From Parabacteroides sp. PF5-9 (GTDB lineage: Bacteria; Bacteroidota; Bacteroidia; Bacteroidales; Tannerellaceae): 64,000 nt of DNA. Within the stretch, counting starts at the first letter, position 1; the number at the start of each line of letters is the position of its first letter. The DNA is taken from the NCBI RefSeq assembly GCF_029893105.1, contig NZ_JARXWG010000001.1, positions 1 to 64,000 on the forward strand, written 5' to 3'. Positions 1 through 9,084 of the stretch are shown in pieces. Under the pieces are notes generated by a model. That model had not been told where the DNA came from. It worked only from the letters and a program-made list of their open reading frames with translations, and did not search any database. Position numbers and translations under genes: made by a program.

Positions 1-1
1 G

Positions 2-100
2 ATCCGTAAAAAAGAACACTTTTTACAGATCAGGCAAAAAGCAGTAAACAAATCAGGCATACACTGGCTGGCAGAAAGTCTTCCGAACATGACTGGGTGA
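2..100 (+). CDS. 3' tail of an unidentified gene (partial)
   Basis: A reading frame is open from the window's left edge to a TGA at 98-100 and gives about 32 residues with ordinary protein composition, including an internal GIHWLAESLPNM stretch. It is probably the C-terminus of a plus-strand gene that begins outside the window. The stop codon falls inside the first arm of the palindromic repeat that starts at 95, so the repeat appears to supply the end of this frame. Too little is visible to name a family, and chance openness over 97 bases cannot be excluded. Confidence 0.4.
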   Translation: MRKKEHFLQIRQKAVNKSGIHWLAESLPNMTG

Positions 101-236
101 AACCCGGGGTAGACAATCAAATTCACTCACATCAACCCTGAAAAGGGTTGAACCCACTTCGGGGTTCTAAAAAAGAGTCGTAGTTATCTACCCCGGGTTT
201 CACCCGGGGTTATGCATATTTTACCCCTTACGGGGT
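95..236. repeat. Folded palindromic repeat, copy 1
   Basis: An approximately 142-bp element with nested inverted repeats. The outer arms GGGTGAAACCCGGGGTAGA (95-113) and TCTACCCCGGGTTTCACCC are perfectly complementary over 19 bp. Inside are the hairpins CAACCCTGAAAAGGGTTG and AACCCACTTCGGGGTT, and outside the right arm is ACCCCTTACGGGGT (223-236). A second copy lies at 33674-33823 with the same order of hairpins and compensating changes. It sits just beyond the 3' end of the GH97 gene. It resembles REP/BIME-type elements or a structured RNA; no transposase gene is attached. Confidence 0.85.
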
Positions 237-274
237 ATCTGGCAGAGATGTATCAAGTAGAAATATAAGTAATA

Positions 275-2287
275 CTATCTACCCACCGGAGATATCCGTG
301 CACTCCATCCGCCGGCAGGGGCCATTTTAATGATCCGCTTATCCTGTGCAGACAACCGGATCACTTCACGTTTATAATCGGTTGCTTCGACATCTGCATT
401 GATGCCGTCAGCAAATATTTCGGCTTCAAAAGAACCGCTTCCGAGGAAGGAAAAGTCGATATTCAACTCCCGGTCGGTCCAGTTGGTCATTCCACCAACA
501 TACCACACGTCCCCTTTTCGGCGAGCCATCAGGATATATTCGCCGACTTCGCCTGAAAGAACAACTGTTTCATCAAATACAGTCGGCACTTGAGCTATAA
601 AATCGGTACATTCCTGCTCACGCATATAAGCTGTCGGACTATCGGCCAGCATCTGCAACGGCGCTTCATAAATGGTATACATGGCCATCTGGTGCACACG
701 TGTCCCCTGGCTCATCGGATGATCATTGATGGAACGATACGTCTTACGCGTCGCATTCTTCATGGCTCCCGGTGTATAGTCTAACGGACCGGCCAACATA
801 CGGATGAAAGGAATTGTCACATCATAACGAGGCATATCATCTCTGATTTGTCCATTAATGATAGGCGCCCATTTAAAGTTCTCCAACCCTTTAACCCCTT
901 CAAAATTGACCACGTTCGGATAGGTACGTTGTATGCCTGTTGCTTTCATCCCATGCAGGTCGAGCAACAGTTTATGTGCCGCTGCATCCCGGGCAATCTC
1001 ATACATCGAACGAATCATCTCCTGATCGTCGCGATCAAGGAAATCAACTTTAAAACCTTTTATCCCCATAGCTGCATAATGCGGGAAAACAGTGTCTTTC
1101 TCGGCGGCCATCAATCGCCAGCTTGCCCAAAGGATGACATCGACCCCTTTCTGCTTGCCATGTGCGATGATTGCTTCGAGATCGATCTCCGGATTCAAGA
1201 CCATCAATGAACCACGGCTCCATCCTTCGTCGATAATGATATATTCCAGTTTATTGGCCGCTGCAAAGTCGATAAAGTATTTGTAAGTCGGTGTATTCAT
1301 GCCCGATTTGAAATCGACATGGCTCAGGTTGGTCGTATTCCACCAGTCCCAAGCCACTTTACCCGGTTTGATCCACGACATATCTTTGATACGCGACGGT
1401 GCTGCCAGTTTCTGCATCATATCGTTATCGGCCAGTTCGGTATCTTTACTGCTGATCACAACAGCACGCCAGGGATAACTCCGACGACCGGTCGTCTTTG
1501 CGATATAATCGGCCCGTTTAGTCGGGACAATATTCAAATTGTTATGCCCACCGATCTTTCCTTCAAGCGGATAAGGAGCAAAGGCCCCTTTCAATCCATG
1601 TGAAACGGAACGATCGACCAACAGAAACATTCCCGGATAATCTTCAACATCACCCTCCATCACAGCTGCTTTCTTTCCGTTACCCAAATCGACTAACAGC
1701 GGAACAATCGCCAACGAATCGGTAGTCATCTCCGACAGCCGGATCTCATCATAGTATGATTCGAACGAATAAGTATACCGTTCACCGCCACGCATATCAT
1801 TAATATACGGGACGTATGCTTTATGGTCGGCCGCAAAATTAAACTGTATTTGCTCTTCCTGAATAGTTAACTCTCCTTTGCGGGTAGTCCGGAACCGATA
1901 AGCGACTCCCTCATCATATACCCTGAACTCAACCGTATAATTATCACGTGTCTGAACGATCAGTTGGTGATACTGATCGATTACCCGGCTTTTTTTATAG
2001 AAAGGGGTATCAAAAGAGGTATCAACTGTGGCCCGAAGAATCTTGGAAACGCGGGGAGCCTCTCCCAGAATTTCACCGGTAGAGAGGGTCATTGAAAGTG
2101 CAGAAGGAAGTATCACACGGGTCTCCCCGTGAGTTACTTCCCAAGAGATCTCATCCCCTACATGTACTGTCAGTTTAATTAATCCATTTGGTGAAAAAGT
2201 GTCATAGGATTTAACCGATTGTGCATAGGCAGTCGTTAAACTTCCGCATAACACGATAAGCAATAAAAGAATATTTTTTGGTTTCAT
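275..2287 (-). CDS. GH97 family glycoside hydrolase
   Basis: A 670-residue secreted glycosidase with a signal peptide ending near AYAQ (residues 1-23), an N-terminal beta-sandwich, a TIM barrel and a C-terminal beta domain, the usual GH97 layout and length. Asp415 in GFKVDF falls at the position of the catalytic nucleophile in retaining GH97 enzymes such as the Bacteroides thetaiotaomicron alpha-galactosidase; the inverting SusB type lacks an Asp there. Glu463 or Glu469 is the probable acid/base. A calcium-dependent, periplasmic exo-alpha-glycosidase acting on alpha-galactosides or related sugars is inferred. It lies 28 bp downstream of an oxidoreductase gene on the same strand and is probably co-transcribed with it. 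No SusC/SusD pair is in view, so the substrate cannot be read from context. Confidence 0.9.
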   Translation of the reverse strand: MKPKNILLLLIVLCGSLTTAYAQSVKSYDTFSPNGLIKLTVHVGDEISWEVTHGETRVILPSALSMTLSTGEILGEAPRVSKILRATVDTSFDTPFYKKSRVIDQYHQLIVQTRDNYTVEFRVYDEGVAYRFRTTRKGELTIQEEQIQFNFAADHKAYVPYINDMRGGERYTYSFESYYDEIRLSEMTTDSLAIVPLLVDLGNGKKAAVMEGDVEDYPGMFLLVDRSVSHGLKGAFAPYPLEGKIGGHNNLNIVPTKRADYIAKTTGRRSYPWRAVVISSKDTELADNDMMQKLAAPSRIKDMSWIKPGKVAWDWWNTTNLSHVDFKSGMNTPTYKYFIDFAAANKLEYIIIDEGWSRGSLMVLNPEIDLEAIIAHGKQKGVDVILWASWRLMAAEKDTVFPHYAAMGIKGFKVDFLDRDDQEMIRSMYEIARDAAAHKLLLDLHGMKATGIQRTYPNVVNFEGVKGLENFKWAPIINGQIRDDMPRYDVTIPFIRMLAGPLDYTPGAMKNATRKTYRSINDHPMSQGTRVHQMAMYTIYEAPLQMLADSPTAYMREQECTDFIAQVPTVFDETVVLSGEVGEYILMARRKGDVWYVGGMTNWTDRELNIDFSFLGSGSFEAEIFADGINADVEATDYKREVIRLSAQDKRIIKMAPAGGWSARISPVGR

Positions 2288-2315
2288 AAACGAATAATCT
2301 GATTAAAAATAGAAC

Positions 2316-3698
2316 TTATACGATACGGGTATACTGTTTTTCAACCTGTGGATCGATAGTAGTCAGGCTTCCTATTTTTACCGGTTGTCCGGAAGCAATA
2401 CTTTTCCGTGCAGCTATTCCCACAAGACAGGATAAAGCACCGTCTCTTACTCCGGCACACTGTTTATACGGATCGGCTGTTCCCGGTATAAAAATTTGGT
2501 CTTGCAAAAGCTTGTCACCTCCACCGTGACCCGAAGAACTGAAAGGGATCTGGATATATTCACGTCTGGAGAAATTACGGAACAACACTATCTGGTCGTA
2601 ATTGACATCATTCTGCGGCCTCGACTCCTCAATCCAGGCATCGATACGCCCTTTTGTGCCGTTAAAGGCAATGCGATAACCTTCATAAGGAGAATAGGCG
2701 GTCAAAGAATAAGAGACCTGAACACCGTTCATATACTTAATAGTTGCCGCCATCTTATCATAAATATTGACATCCTCCCGGAAGACACATCCGTCACGGT
2801 GATATCCGTCATATTGTTCGTTATCGACATAGAGTTGCTTATAATAATCATTCTTCATGATATCAAAATAGAAATCACACTTTTGAGTATGTGGGCAACT
2901 CCGGCAATTGGTGGAACGGAAGCTTCCATTCTTCCCATACCAATCCAATGCACCTAAGGCATACACACTCTCCGGATCACTTTCGATCCACCAGTTCAAT
3001 AAATCAAAATGGTGGGTCGCCTTATGCACCCAAAGCGAGCCACTCTGTTCGACCAACCGGTGCCAGCGCCTGAAATAATCGGCACCATGCGATGTATCAA
3101 GATACCAATGGAAATCAACAGACGTTAATTCACCGATAGCCCCTTCGCGTAACAATTCCCACATCTTGACACGATGAGGAGAATAGCGGTAATTGAAAGT
3201 CACCCGGCAATTTTTCCCTGTCCGTTTTTCGGCATCCAGGATGGCTTGTATCTTTGTTTCATCGACACTCATCGGTTTCTCGGTAATCACCTCAACGCCC
3301 AACTCCATCGCACGAACAATAAAGGAATGATGGGTCGCATCGACAGTACAGACAATCAACATATCAGGTTTAGCCTCCCGCATCATCTGTTCGAAATCGG
3401 TATATGTCGGGCAATCCACTCCCATCAACCGCTTGCCTGTGGCCAACCGTCCGGCGTTATGATCACACAACCCAACAAACTCCAGATAATCGGGATACCC
3501 CTTCACCAGATCGCGTCCCCACATACCGACACCTCTTGATCCGGTACCGATTAACGCAACGCGTTTCTTCTTAAGTGGATTGGGCTGATGTATGACAGGT
3601 GCTGCCTTCAGTCCGTCCAACGGATTTATCAAACTTGTTCCTGCAATTGCTCCTGATGCGGCCAGAAAATGGCGGCGTGACATGTGCTGTTTTTCCAT
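2316..3698 (-). CDS. Gfo/Idh/MocA family oxidoreductase, Tat-exported
   Basis: A 460-residue protein that begins with a twin-arginine signal (SRRHFLAASGAIAG). A Rossmann motif VALIGTGSRG follows near residue 46 and the family EKPMS motif near residue 140, both typical of NAD(P)-dependent Gfo/Idh/MocA enzymes. Members of this group act on sugars or sugar derivatives, and some relatives (GH109) use bound NAD+ for glycoside hydrolysis; which applies here cannot be read from sequence. A cysteine cluster CRSCPHTQKC around residues 264-273 may bind metal and is common in the long exported members. It precedes the GH97 gene by 28 bp, suggesting joint sugar processing in the periplasm. Confidence 0.88.
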   Translation of the reverse strand: MEKQHMSRRHFLAASGAIAGTSLINPLDGLKAAPVIHQPNPLKKKRVALIGTGSRGVGMWGRDLVKGYPDYLEFVGLCDHNAGRLATGKRLMGVDCPTYTDFEQMMREAKPDMLIVCTVDATHHSFIVRAMELGVEVITEKPMSVDETKIQAILDAEKRTGKNCRVTFNYRYSPHRVKMWELLREGAIGELTSVDFHWYLDTSHGADYFRRWHRLVEQSGSLWVHKATHHFDLLNWWIESDPESVYALGALDWYGKNGSFRSTNCRSCPHTQKCDFYFDIMKNDYYKQLYVDNEQYDGYHRDGCVFREDVNIYDKMAATIKYMNGVQVSYSLTAYSPYEGYRIAFNGTKGRIDAWIEESRPQNDVNYDQIVLFRNFSRREYIQIPFSSSGHGGGDKLLQDQIFIPGTADPYKQCAGVRDGALSCLVGIAARKSIASGQPVKIGSLTTIDPQVEKQYTRIV

Positions 3699-3887
3699 GA
3701 TTGTTAGAATTTAAGTATTAAGTGTTTTTCATTCGAGCCATAAAGATATAAATTAGAATGATTCCGCTGTTATCCAATGATTGTCATTTTATACGAATCC
3801 ATCTCTTTTGTAAAAGAATCCCCCCTTGATAATATACGAATAGACGAACTTCACCGTTAAAAGATTGGCTGTTTGATTCTTTTTGAA

Positions 3888-3896
3888 TAATTTTGC
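3888..3896 (+). promoter_or_regulatory. Bacteroidetes -7 box for the DUF3078 gene
   Basis: TAATTTTGC matches the Bacteroidetes primary sigma -7 consensus TAnnTTTG. A TTG at 3865-3867 lies 20 bp upstream as a candidate -33 element. The box is 33 bp before the ATG at 3930. Confidence 0.6.
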
Positions 3897-3929
3897 AACC
3901 ATCGGAACTAATCTAATTTAAGTTGAAGC

Positions 3930-5480
3930 ATGAGGATGAAAAGGTGTAGTATATCTTTTTTTATACTATTCATTGGATGTATTGTAGTAAACGCTCAGGA
4001 ATCGACTATCCCGACTGTACTGACCTCCCGGAGAACTGTTTCGGCAAACAGAACGGATGGGGTCATTCGCACCCCTTTCAATAAAAAAGATTTAGACAAG
4101 ATCGTCGATCTCCGTTCCCAATTCGAACAACAAAACAAAACATATTCCAAGCCCTCTTCTACGCCACAGGGCATATTACGTTTCTTGAATAAAGAGAAAC
4201 TACAGCTTTCCGAAGAAGCCCGTTATTGGATCAATCTGGAGAGAGATGCATCCACCCAGTTTGACGAACATATGACATTCAGGGATACAATCATTGTTAA
4301 CCCGTTATTTATGCCGTTGGTATTCAGGGGAGAGACCATCCCGGATGATCTGACCTTCTATGATAAAGATTATTTGAAAAACAAAGGGATAAAACGTCCG
4401 TTTGAGACCGCTGAATATCCATTTATTGCCGAAGAGATAAAAAAGAAAATCCGGACAGAAGCGTCCCGAAACATCCGGATGAATAATCCGGAATATTACG
4501 CCTATACCCAAAAGGATATGCCCGATGAGGTCATTCGCCCCATTGAAATAAAAAAGGAGATTGCCGAAACCGCACCTATTATTGTTGAAAAAGAGGCCAA
4601 TTTTGATGATGTCAAAGCACCTGTTAAGTTTATCCCCGAACGCCAGTACTGGCAATCCGGCTTTGAGAGTGCGATTCAGTTTTCACAAAACTATATTTCT
4701 AAAAACTGGCACAAAGGGGGAACCAGCAATATGAACCTGTTTACCAAAAACAGCCTGACGTATAATTATCAGAAAGATAAAGTTCAATTAACCAACCGGA
4801 TAGAGATAAACACAAGTGTAAATAATGCCCCTAAAGATACCCTGCGCAGTTATAAGATCGGGGGGGATGACCTGTTACGTCTTCAGAGCACTTTCGGTTA
4901 TAAGGCGTACAATAATTGGTTTTATACGTTCGACTCCGAATTCAGGTCGGCCATGTTCAACAGCTATACCGAAAATTCAGAGCAAAAGCAAGCCGCTTTT
5001 CTTGCGCCATTACAACTCAACCTCGGTCTGGGTATGAAGTACGGATTGAATAAGCAGTTTGCCCGGAAAGACCGGAAGCTTGCATTAAATGTCAACGTCG
5101 CACCGATCTCTTTCACCTACAAATACAGCCGGATAAAAGACGGAGAAGTATTGGATCTGGGTCGCCACGGGTTCAAAAAAGATCCGGATACAGGCCTGTT
5201 TGAAAACACACTAAGCACTTTCGGTTCTACGGTAAAAGCCGACTTTACAGTCTCTTTCAATAAAAATGTAAGTTGGCAATCCCGCCTATTGTACAACACC
5301 TCCTATGAAAAAGTAGAGGCCGAATTTGAAAATACCCTCGTCATGGCCATCAGCCGTTTCTTTTCGACCCGCATTTATCTCTACGCCCGGTATGATGACT
5401 CTTCCGACAAAAAGGATAGCGACTTCGGGTACTTCCAAATCAATGAGTTATTGAGCTTTGGGTTTAATTACAAATGGTGA
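3930..5480 (+). CDS. DUF3078 outer-membrane beta-barrel protein
   Basis: A 516-residue protein with a signal peptide (cleavage after VNAQ, about residue 23). Its second half carries the DUF3078 hallmark of a segment reading SKNWHKGGTSNMNL near residue 258. The remainder is rich in alternating aromatic/polar strands and ends in NYKW, a C-terminal aromatic typical of outer-membrane barrels. The first 230 residues are charged and probably periplasmic. The function of the family is unknown. The gene stands alone: divergent from the oxidoreductase gene and followed by 920 bp without a clear gene. A weak hairpin just after the stop (5487-5506) lacks a T-run and is not a convincing terminator. Confidence 0.85.
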   Translation: MRMKRCSISFFILFIGCIVVNAQESTIPTVLTSRRTVSANRTDGVIRTPFNKKDLDKIVDLRSQFEQQNKTYSKPSSTPQGILRFLNKEKLQLSEEARYWINLERDASTQFDEHMTFRDTIIVNPLFMPLVFRGETIPDDLTFYDKDYLKNKGIKRPFETAEYPFIAEEIKKKIRTEASRNIRMNNPEYYAYTQKDMPDEVIRPIEIKKEIAETAPIIVEKEANFDDVKAPVKFIPERQYWQSGFESAIQFSQNYISKNWHKGGTSNMNLFTKNSLTYNYQKDKVQLTNRIEINTSVNNAPKDTLRSYKIGGDDLLRLQSTFGYKAYNNWFYTFDSEFRSAMFNSYTENSEQKQAAFLAPLQLNLGLGMKYGLNKQFARKDRKLALNVNVAPISFTYKYSRIKDGEVLDLGRHGFKKDPDTGLFENTLSTFGSTVKADFTVSFNKNVSWQSRLLYNTSYEKVEAEFENTLVMAISRFFSTRIYLYARYDDSSDKKDSDFGYFQINELLSFGFNYKW

Positions 5481-5632
5481 GGGTGCGGTTCGATGTTTAT
5501 CGAATCAATCATTTAAACAACAGAGGTCGCATTATTAATCTGTTTTGGCTCGTTCTGAACCCAGTTATTTTATCACTCACCAGATGAACATAAAACGAAT
5601 CCATATCATACCCGCTTACACCGCATTACTTG

Positions 5633-6102
5633 TATCATTTTATTCTTAAAAATCAGTTATTTGTAACATAAATCAACAAAATCGCATTTCTTACTAACGC
5701 GTACTTTACCCAATTCGACTGAAATAGCGCCCGATTTTATACCTTTCGGGCAAAAAACAGTCTGTTTGTACCGATTTGTTCTGCATCTCCCCTCCAATTC
5801 ATTGAGAAGATTTTTAAAATCATGCAGATCATCTTGAAGAAGCATCTAAATAGTTCGAACAAGTCATCAGCATCATTTTTTTGAAAGGTCGAAAACGGCT
5901 AAAAAAACAGTCATAAAACCGTTTTTTCTCTCCAGAATACCTCTTTTTTCAGATCGAAAAAAGAGGCCGTTATAGATTAAAAATCAACCTCGCTTATAAA
6001 ATTAAACCCCTAAATCCTTCCCGTTTTTCCGAGCAGAGTTGTATGGGACGCGATAGAAACGAATGTCGAAGGGGTTCAAATGACAAATTGCTAAAATTGA
6101 CA
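5633..6102 (+). repeat. Dispersed ~470-bp intergenic repeat, copy A
   Basis: This stretch is similar throughout to 34605-35085 (inverted) and 58015-58484 (direct). The best conserved part runs from CGATTTGTTCTGCATC through a spaced TCTGCAT/ATGCAGA pair enclosing GATTTTTAAAATC. Other parts are a GCCCGA...TCGGGC hairpin followed by A residues near 5730-5755, and a hairpin with arms CCTCTTTTTTC and GAAAAAAGAGG. The right end is marked by GGGGTTCAAATGACA. A 62-codon minus-strand frame (5657-5845) is part of it, but the similarity extends equally far outside that frame. No transposase, terminal inverted repeat or target duplication was recognised. Confidence 0.85.
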
Positions 6103-6365
6103 TTATGTAATGCGACCTTTTTTTAAAGAGAAAGAGATTGCCGACATCTGTTTCGTTTTTGATGGTTTATCGGGAACCGATGTAAAAAAACCGGATTACA
6201 AATGGTAAGTTTATGACCCATTACAGTTAAAAGTTGTTAGCGGATTTAGCCTTGGCGAAACAGTTCTTTTTTTTATCCAATCTTTTTATAACACCTGTTC
6301 ATTACGTGCTTTCAATCAGAAAAATATAATCTTTGTTAATCATCATAACATAATCAAATAATATT

Positions 6366-6373
6366 TACTTTTG
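6366..6373 (+). promoter_or_regulatory. -7 box of the rnf operon
   Basis: TACTTTTG followed by C fits TAnnTTTG and lies 30 bp before the rseC ATG. No well-spaced -33 TTTG was seen; the nearest (6332-6335) is 30 bp upstream. Confidence 0.6.
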
Positions 6374-6385
6374 CCCTGATTTTGC

Positions 6386-6397
6386 AATGTCGACATT
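6386..6397. promoter_or_regulatory. Palindrome in the rnf leader (possible operator)
   Basis: AATGTCGACATT is a perfect 12-bp palindrome between the probable transcription start and the rseC start codon, ending 6 bp before the ATG. Its place suggests an operator or a structure that hides the start site. No known regulator site (for example Rex) matches. Confidence 0.35.
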
Positions 6398-6403
6398 ACA
6401 ACC

Positions 6404-6826
6404 ATGAGCGAACATATCTGTCATAATGGCCTCATTGAACGCATTGAAAAGAATGTTGTTTTTGTACGTATCGTACAGCAATCTGCTTGTTCAGGATGTC
6501 ATGCCCGTTCGATGTGTGTTGCCTCGGAAAGTAAAGAGAAGATTATAGAGGTAGTCGATTCTTCTGGGACTTACCGTGTTGATGAAGAAGTTATTATTTG
6601 CGGAGAAAGCAGCCTGGGCCTTCAAGCGGTATTACTGGCGTTTGTTTTTCCGTTGCTTTTAGTACTTTTAGCGATTATAGTAGGTATCTCTCAGTGGGAA
6701 GAACCGATAAGCGCATTGGTCGCTTTAGGCTTACTGATACCTTATTATACTGTTTTATACTTGTTACGCGATAGACTAAAAAGAAGATTTGTATTTACCT
6801 TAAAGAAAACAGAAAACATATCATGA
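6404..6826 (+). CDS. rseC: SoxR-reducing system protein RseC
   Basis: A 140-residue membrane protein of the RseC/MucC family. The N-terminal part carries the conserved cysteine cluster SACSGCHARSMC (about residues 27-38), and two hydrophobic helices follow between residues 70 and 120, ending in a basic tail. In enterobacteria the relative helps keep SoxR reduced together with the Rnf-like Rsx complex; in Bacteroidales it habitually heads the rnf operon, as here. Its stop overlaps the rnfB start by 4 bp (ATGA), indicating translational coupling. A redox accessory role for Rnf is inferred. Confidence 0.88.
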   Translation: MSEHICHNGLIERIEKNVVFVRIVQQSACSGCHARSMCVASESKEKIIEVVDSSGTYRVDEEVIICGESSLGLQAVLLAFVFPLLLVLLAIIVGISQWEEPISALVALGLLIPYYTVLYLLRDRLKRRFVFTLKKTENIS

Positions 6827-7743
6827 TATTAATAGCGGTCATTTCATTAGGGTCAATTGGTGCAGTCGGCGCCTTGTTGCTTTATGCGGCTTCAAAAAAG
6901 TTTGAAGTGTATGAGGATCCGCGAATAGCACAGGTACAAGATGCGCTCCCAGCTGCGAATTGTGGAGGTTGTGGATTCCCCGGCTGTGCAGGTTTTGCCT
7001 CAGCATGTGTCAAAGCCGATTCACTGGATCATCTCTATTGCCCCGTCGGAGGAACAGAAGTGATGTCAAAAGTCGCCGCTATCCTGGGTAAAGAAGCTGG
7101 AACAGCAGATCCCATGGTAGCGGTTGTTCGTTGTAACGGAACCTGCGCTGCCCGGCCTAAAACCAATCAGTACGACGGTGCACAAACATGTGCCATCGCT
7201 TCCGCCCTGTATGGGGGAGAAACAGGGTGTACTTATGGCTGCTTGGGTTTCGGAGATTGTGTGACAGTCTGCGATTTTGATGCGATACATATCAATCCTG
7301 AGACAGGCTTGCCGGAAGTGATTGAAGATAAATGTACCTCTTGTGGCGCCTGTGTGAAAGCGTGTCCGAAAAGTATCATTGAACTGAGGAAAAAAGGACC
7401 TAAGTCGCGTCGTGTTTTTGTCAGCTGTATCAATAAAGACAAAGGAGCATTGGCACGTAAGGCCTGTGCAAATGCGTGTATCGGCTGTGGAAAATGTGTG
7501 AAGGAGTGTCCGTTTGAAGCGATTACCCTGGAAAATAATCTGGCTTATATCGATTATGACAAATGTCGTGTATGCCGCAAATGTGTACCGGTTTGTCCAA
7601 CCGGCGCTATATGGGAAGTGAATTTCCCTCCCCGCAAAGAGAAAGAAGCTGTTCAGAGTAACCCGGAAGAGGGGAAAACCCCTTCGTCGGAACAAACACC
7701 GGGAACAGACGGAACAACAGAAAAAATAATTCAACACAAATAA
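6823..7743 (+). CDS. rnfB: Rnf electron transport complex subunit B
   Basis: A 306-residue iron-sulfur subunit that takes electrons from ferredoxin. It has one N-terminal membrane helix, then the 4Fe-4S motif CGGCGFPGC near residue 47, and then ferredoxin-type clusters: CTSCGACVKACP, CIGCGKCVKECP and CRVCRKCVPVCP, with a further cysteine-rich stretch CGFGDCVTVC. The last 35 residues form a low-complexity Glu/Thr/Pro tail without cysteines. Co-operon position and length fit RnfB; the family names are secure from the motifs. Confidence 0.95.
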   Translation: MILIAVISLGSIGAVGALLLYAASKKFEVYEDPRIAQVQDALPAANCGGCGFPGCAGFASACVKADSLDHLYCPVGGTEVMSKVAAILGKEAGTADPMVAVVRCNGTCAARPKTNQYDGAQTCAIASALYGGETGCTYGCLGFGDCVTVCDFDAIHINPETGLPEVIEDKCTSCGACVKACPKSIIELRKKGPKSRRVFVSCINKDKGALARKACANACIGCGKCVKECPFEAITLENNLAYIDYDKCRVCRKCVPVCPTGAIWEVNFPPRKEKEAVQSNPEEGKTPSSEQTPGTDGTTEKIIQHK

Positions 7744-7750
7744 GGTGCGT

Positions 7751-9082
7751 ATGCTAAAGACATTCAGAATCGGAGGTATACATCCGGCCGACAACAAACT
7801 TTCCGCCGGCAAAAAAATAAAGATTCAACCCCTTTCAAAGCAGGTGATCATTCCATTGGGACAACATATTGGTGCACCCGCACAAGCCGTTGTCAAAAAA
7901 GGGGATGAAGTAAAGGTAGGCACATTGATCGGGAAAGCGTCCGGTTTTGTATCTGCCAATATTCATTCATCTGTTTCCGGGAAAGTCAATAAAATAGATC
8001 AGACATTGGATGCCAGTGGATATAGACGTCCGGCGATCTTTATCGATGTCGAAGGGGATGAATGGGAAGAGACGATTGACAGGGATGCAACCCTATGCAA
8101 AACGTGCTCACTCACTTCAAAAGAGATTATTGATAAAATAGCCGAAGCAGGTATTGTCGGTATGGGGGGAGCGACTTTCCCTACTCAGGTCAAACTGATG
8201 CCTCCTCCGGGGAATAAAGCGGAAATTCTGATCATCAATGCGGTAGAATGTGAGCCTTATCTCACCTCCGATCATTCGTTGATGCTGGAAAAAGGGGAAG
8301 AGATCCTTATCGGCGTTTCATTATTGATGAAAGCCATTGAGGTTGAAAAAGCAGTGATCGGTATTGAGAACAACAAAACCGATGCGATTACCCACCTGAA
8401 AAAACTGGCTTCCGATTATAAAGGTATTGAGATCATGCCATTGAAAGTTCAATACCCGCAGGGGAGCGAAAAGCAATTGATCGATGCCGTCATAAGACGT
8501 CAGGTAAAAAGCGGCGCACTGCCTATCTCTGTCGGAGCAGTGGTTCAGAATGTAGGAACAGCTTTTGCTGTCTACGAAGCCGTACAGAAAAATAAACCGA
8601 TGATCGAACGGATTGTGACGGTCACCGGAAAAGCGTTGTCCGAACCCTCTAATCTGCTGGTCAGAATAGGAACGCCTATTGGCGAACTGATAGAGAGTGC
8701 CGGAGGCATTCCGGAAGATACCGGCAAAATTATTGGGGGTGGACCAATGATGGGAAAAGCGTTGACGACGGTTGAAGTGCCTGTTACGAAAGGGAGTTCG
8801 GGTATTTTGCTGTTGACGAAAAAAGAATCGGTTCGCAAGCCGATGAAAAATTGTATCCGTTGTGCCAAATGCGTACAGGTATGTCCTATGGGATTAAATC
8901 CGACTCAACTGATGACAGCCACGGAATTTACGAATTGGGACGTTGCCGAAAAGAACTATATCACCGATTGCGTCGAATGTGGCTCCTGCAGTTATACCTG
9001 TCCGGCCGACCGTCCATTGCTGGATTATATCCGTCTGGGAAAAGGAAAGGTCTTAGGTATCATCAGAGCAAGAAAACAATAA
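7751..9082 (+). CDS. rnfC: Rnf complex subunit C
   Basis: A peripheral subunit of about 443 residues that carries the NADH/FMN-binding module (GGATFPTQVK near residue 138) and two 4Fe-4S motifs near the C-terminus, CIRCAKCVQVCP and CVECGSCSYTCP. It passes electrons to NAD+. The ATG at 7751 is preferred; an in-frame GTG at 7745 would add only two residues and begins one base after the rnfB stop. The N-terminal biotinyl-like fold and length fit RnfC of Bacteroidales. Confidence 0.94.
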   Translation: MLKTFRIGGIHPADNKLSAGKKIKIQPLSKQVIIPLGQHIGAPAQAVVKKGDEVKVGTLIGKASGFVSANIHSSVSGKVNKIDQTLDASGYRRPAIFIDVEGDEWEETIDRDATLCKTCSLTSKEIIDKIAEAGIVGMGGATFPTQVKLMPPPGNKAEILIINAVECEPYLTSDHSLMLEKGEEILIGVSLLMKAIEVEKAVIGIENNKTDAITHLKKLASDYKGIEIMPLKVQYPQGSEKQLIDAVIRRQVKSGALPISVGAVVQNVGTAFAVYEAVQKNKPMIERIVTVTGKALSEPSNLLVRIGTPIGELIESAGGIPEDTGKIIGGGPMMGKALTTVEVPVTKGSSGILLLTKKESVRKPMKNCIRCAKCVQVCPMGLNPTQLMTATEFTNWDVAEKNYITDCVECGSCSYTCPADRPLLDYIRLGKGKVLGIIRARKQ

Positions 9083-9084
9083 CT

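Noticed and set aside
2580-2957. Plus-strand frames opposite the Gfo/Idh/MocA gene
   Set aside because: They are shadows; the minus-strand gene has complete motifs over the same interval.
6110-6208. A 32-codon plus-strand frame ending in DYKW before the rnf promoter
   Set aside because: It is too short, has no promoter or recognisable family, and begins at the very edge of repeat copy A.
7066-7812. A 248-residue frame antisense to rnfB
   Set aside because: It is a shadow of the rnfB/rnfC genes, with Cys/Phe/Thr-rich composition and no motif.
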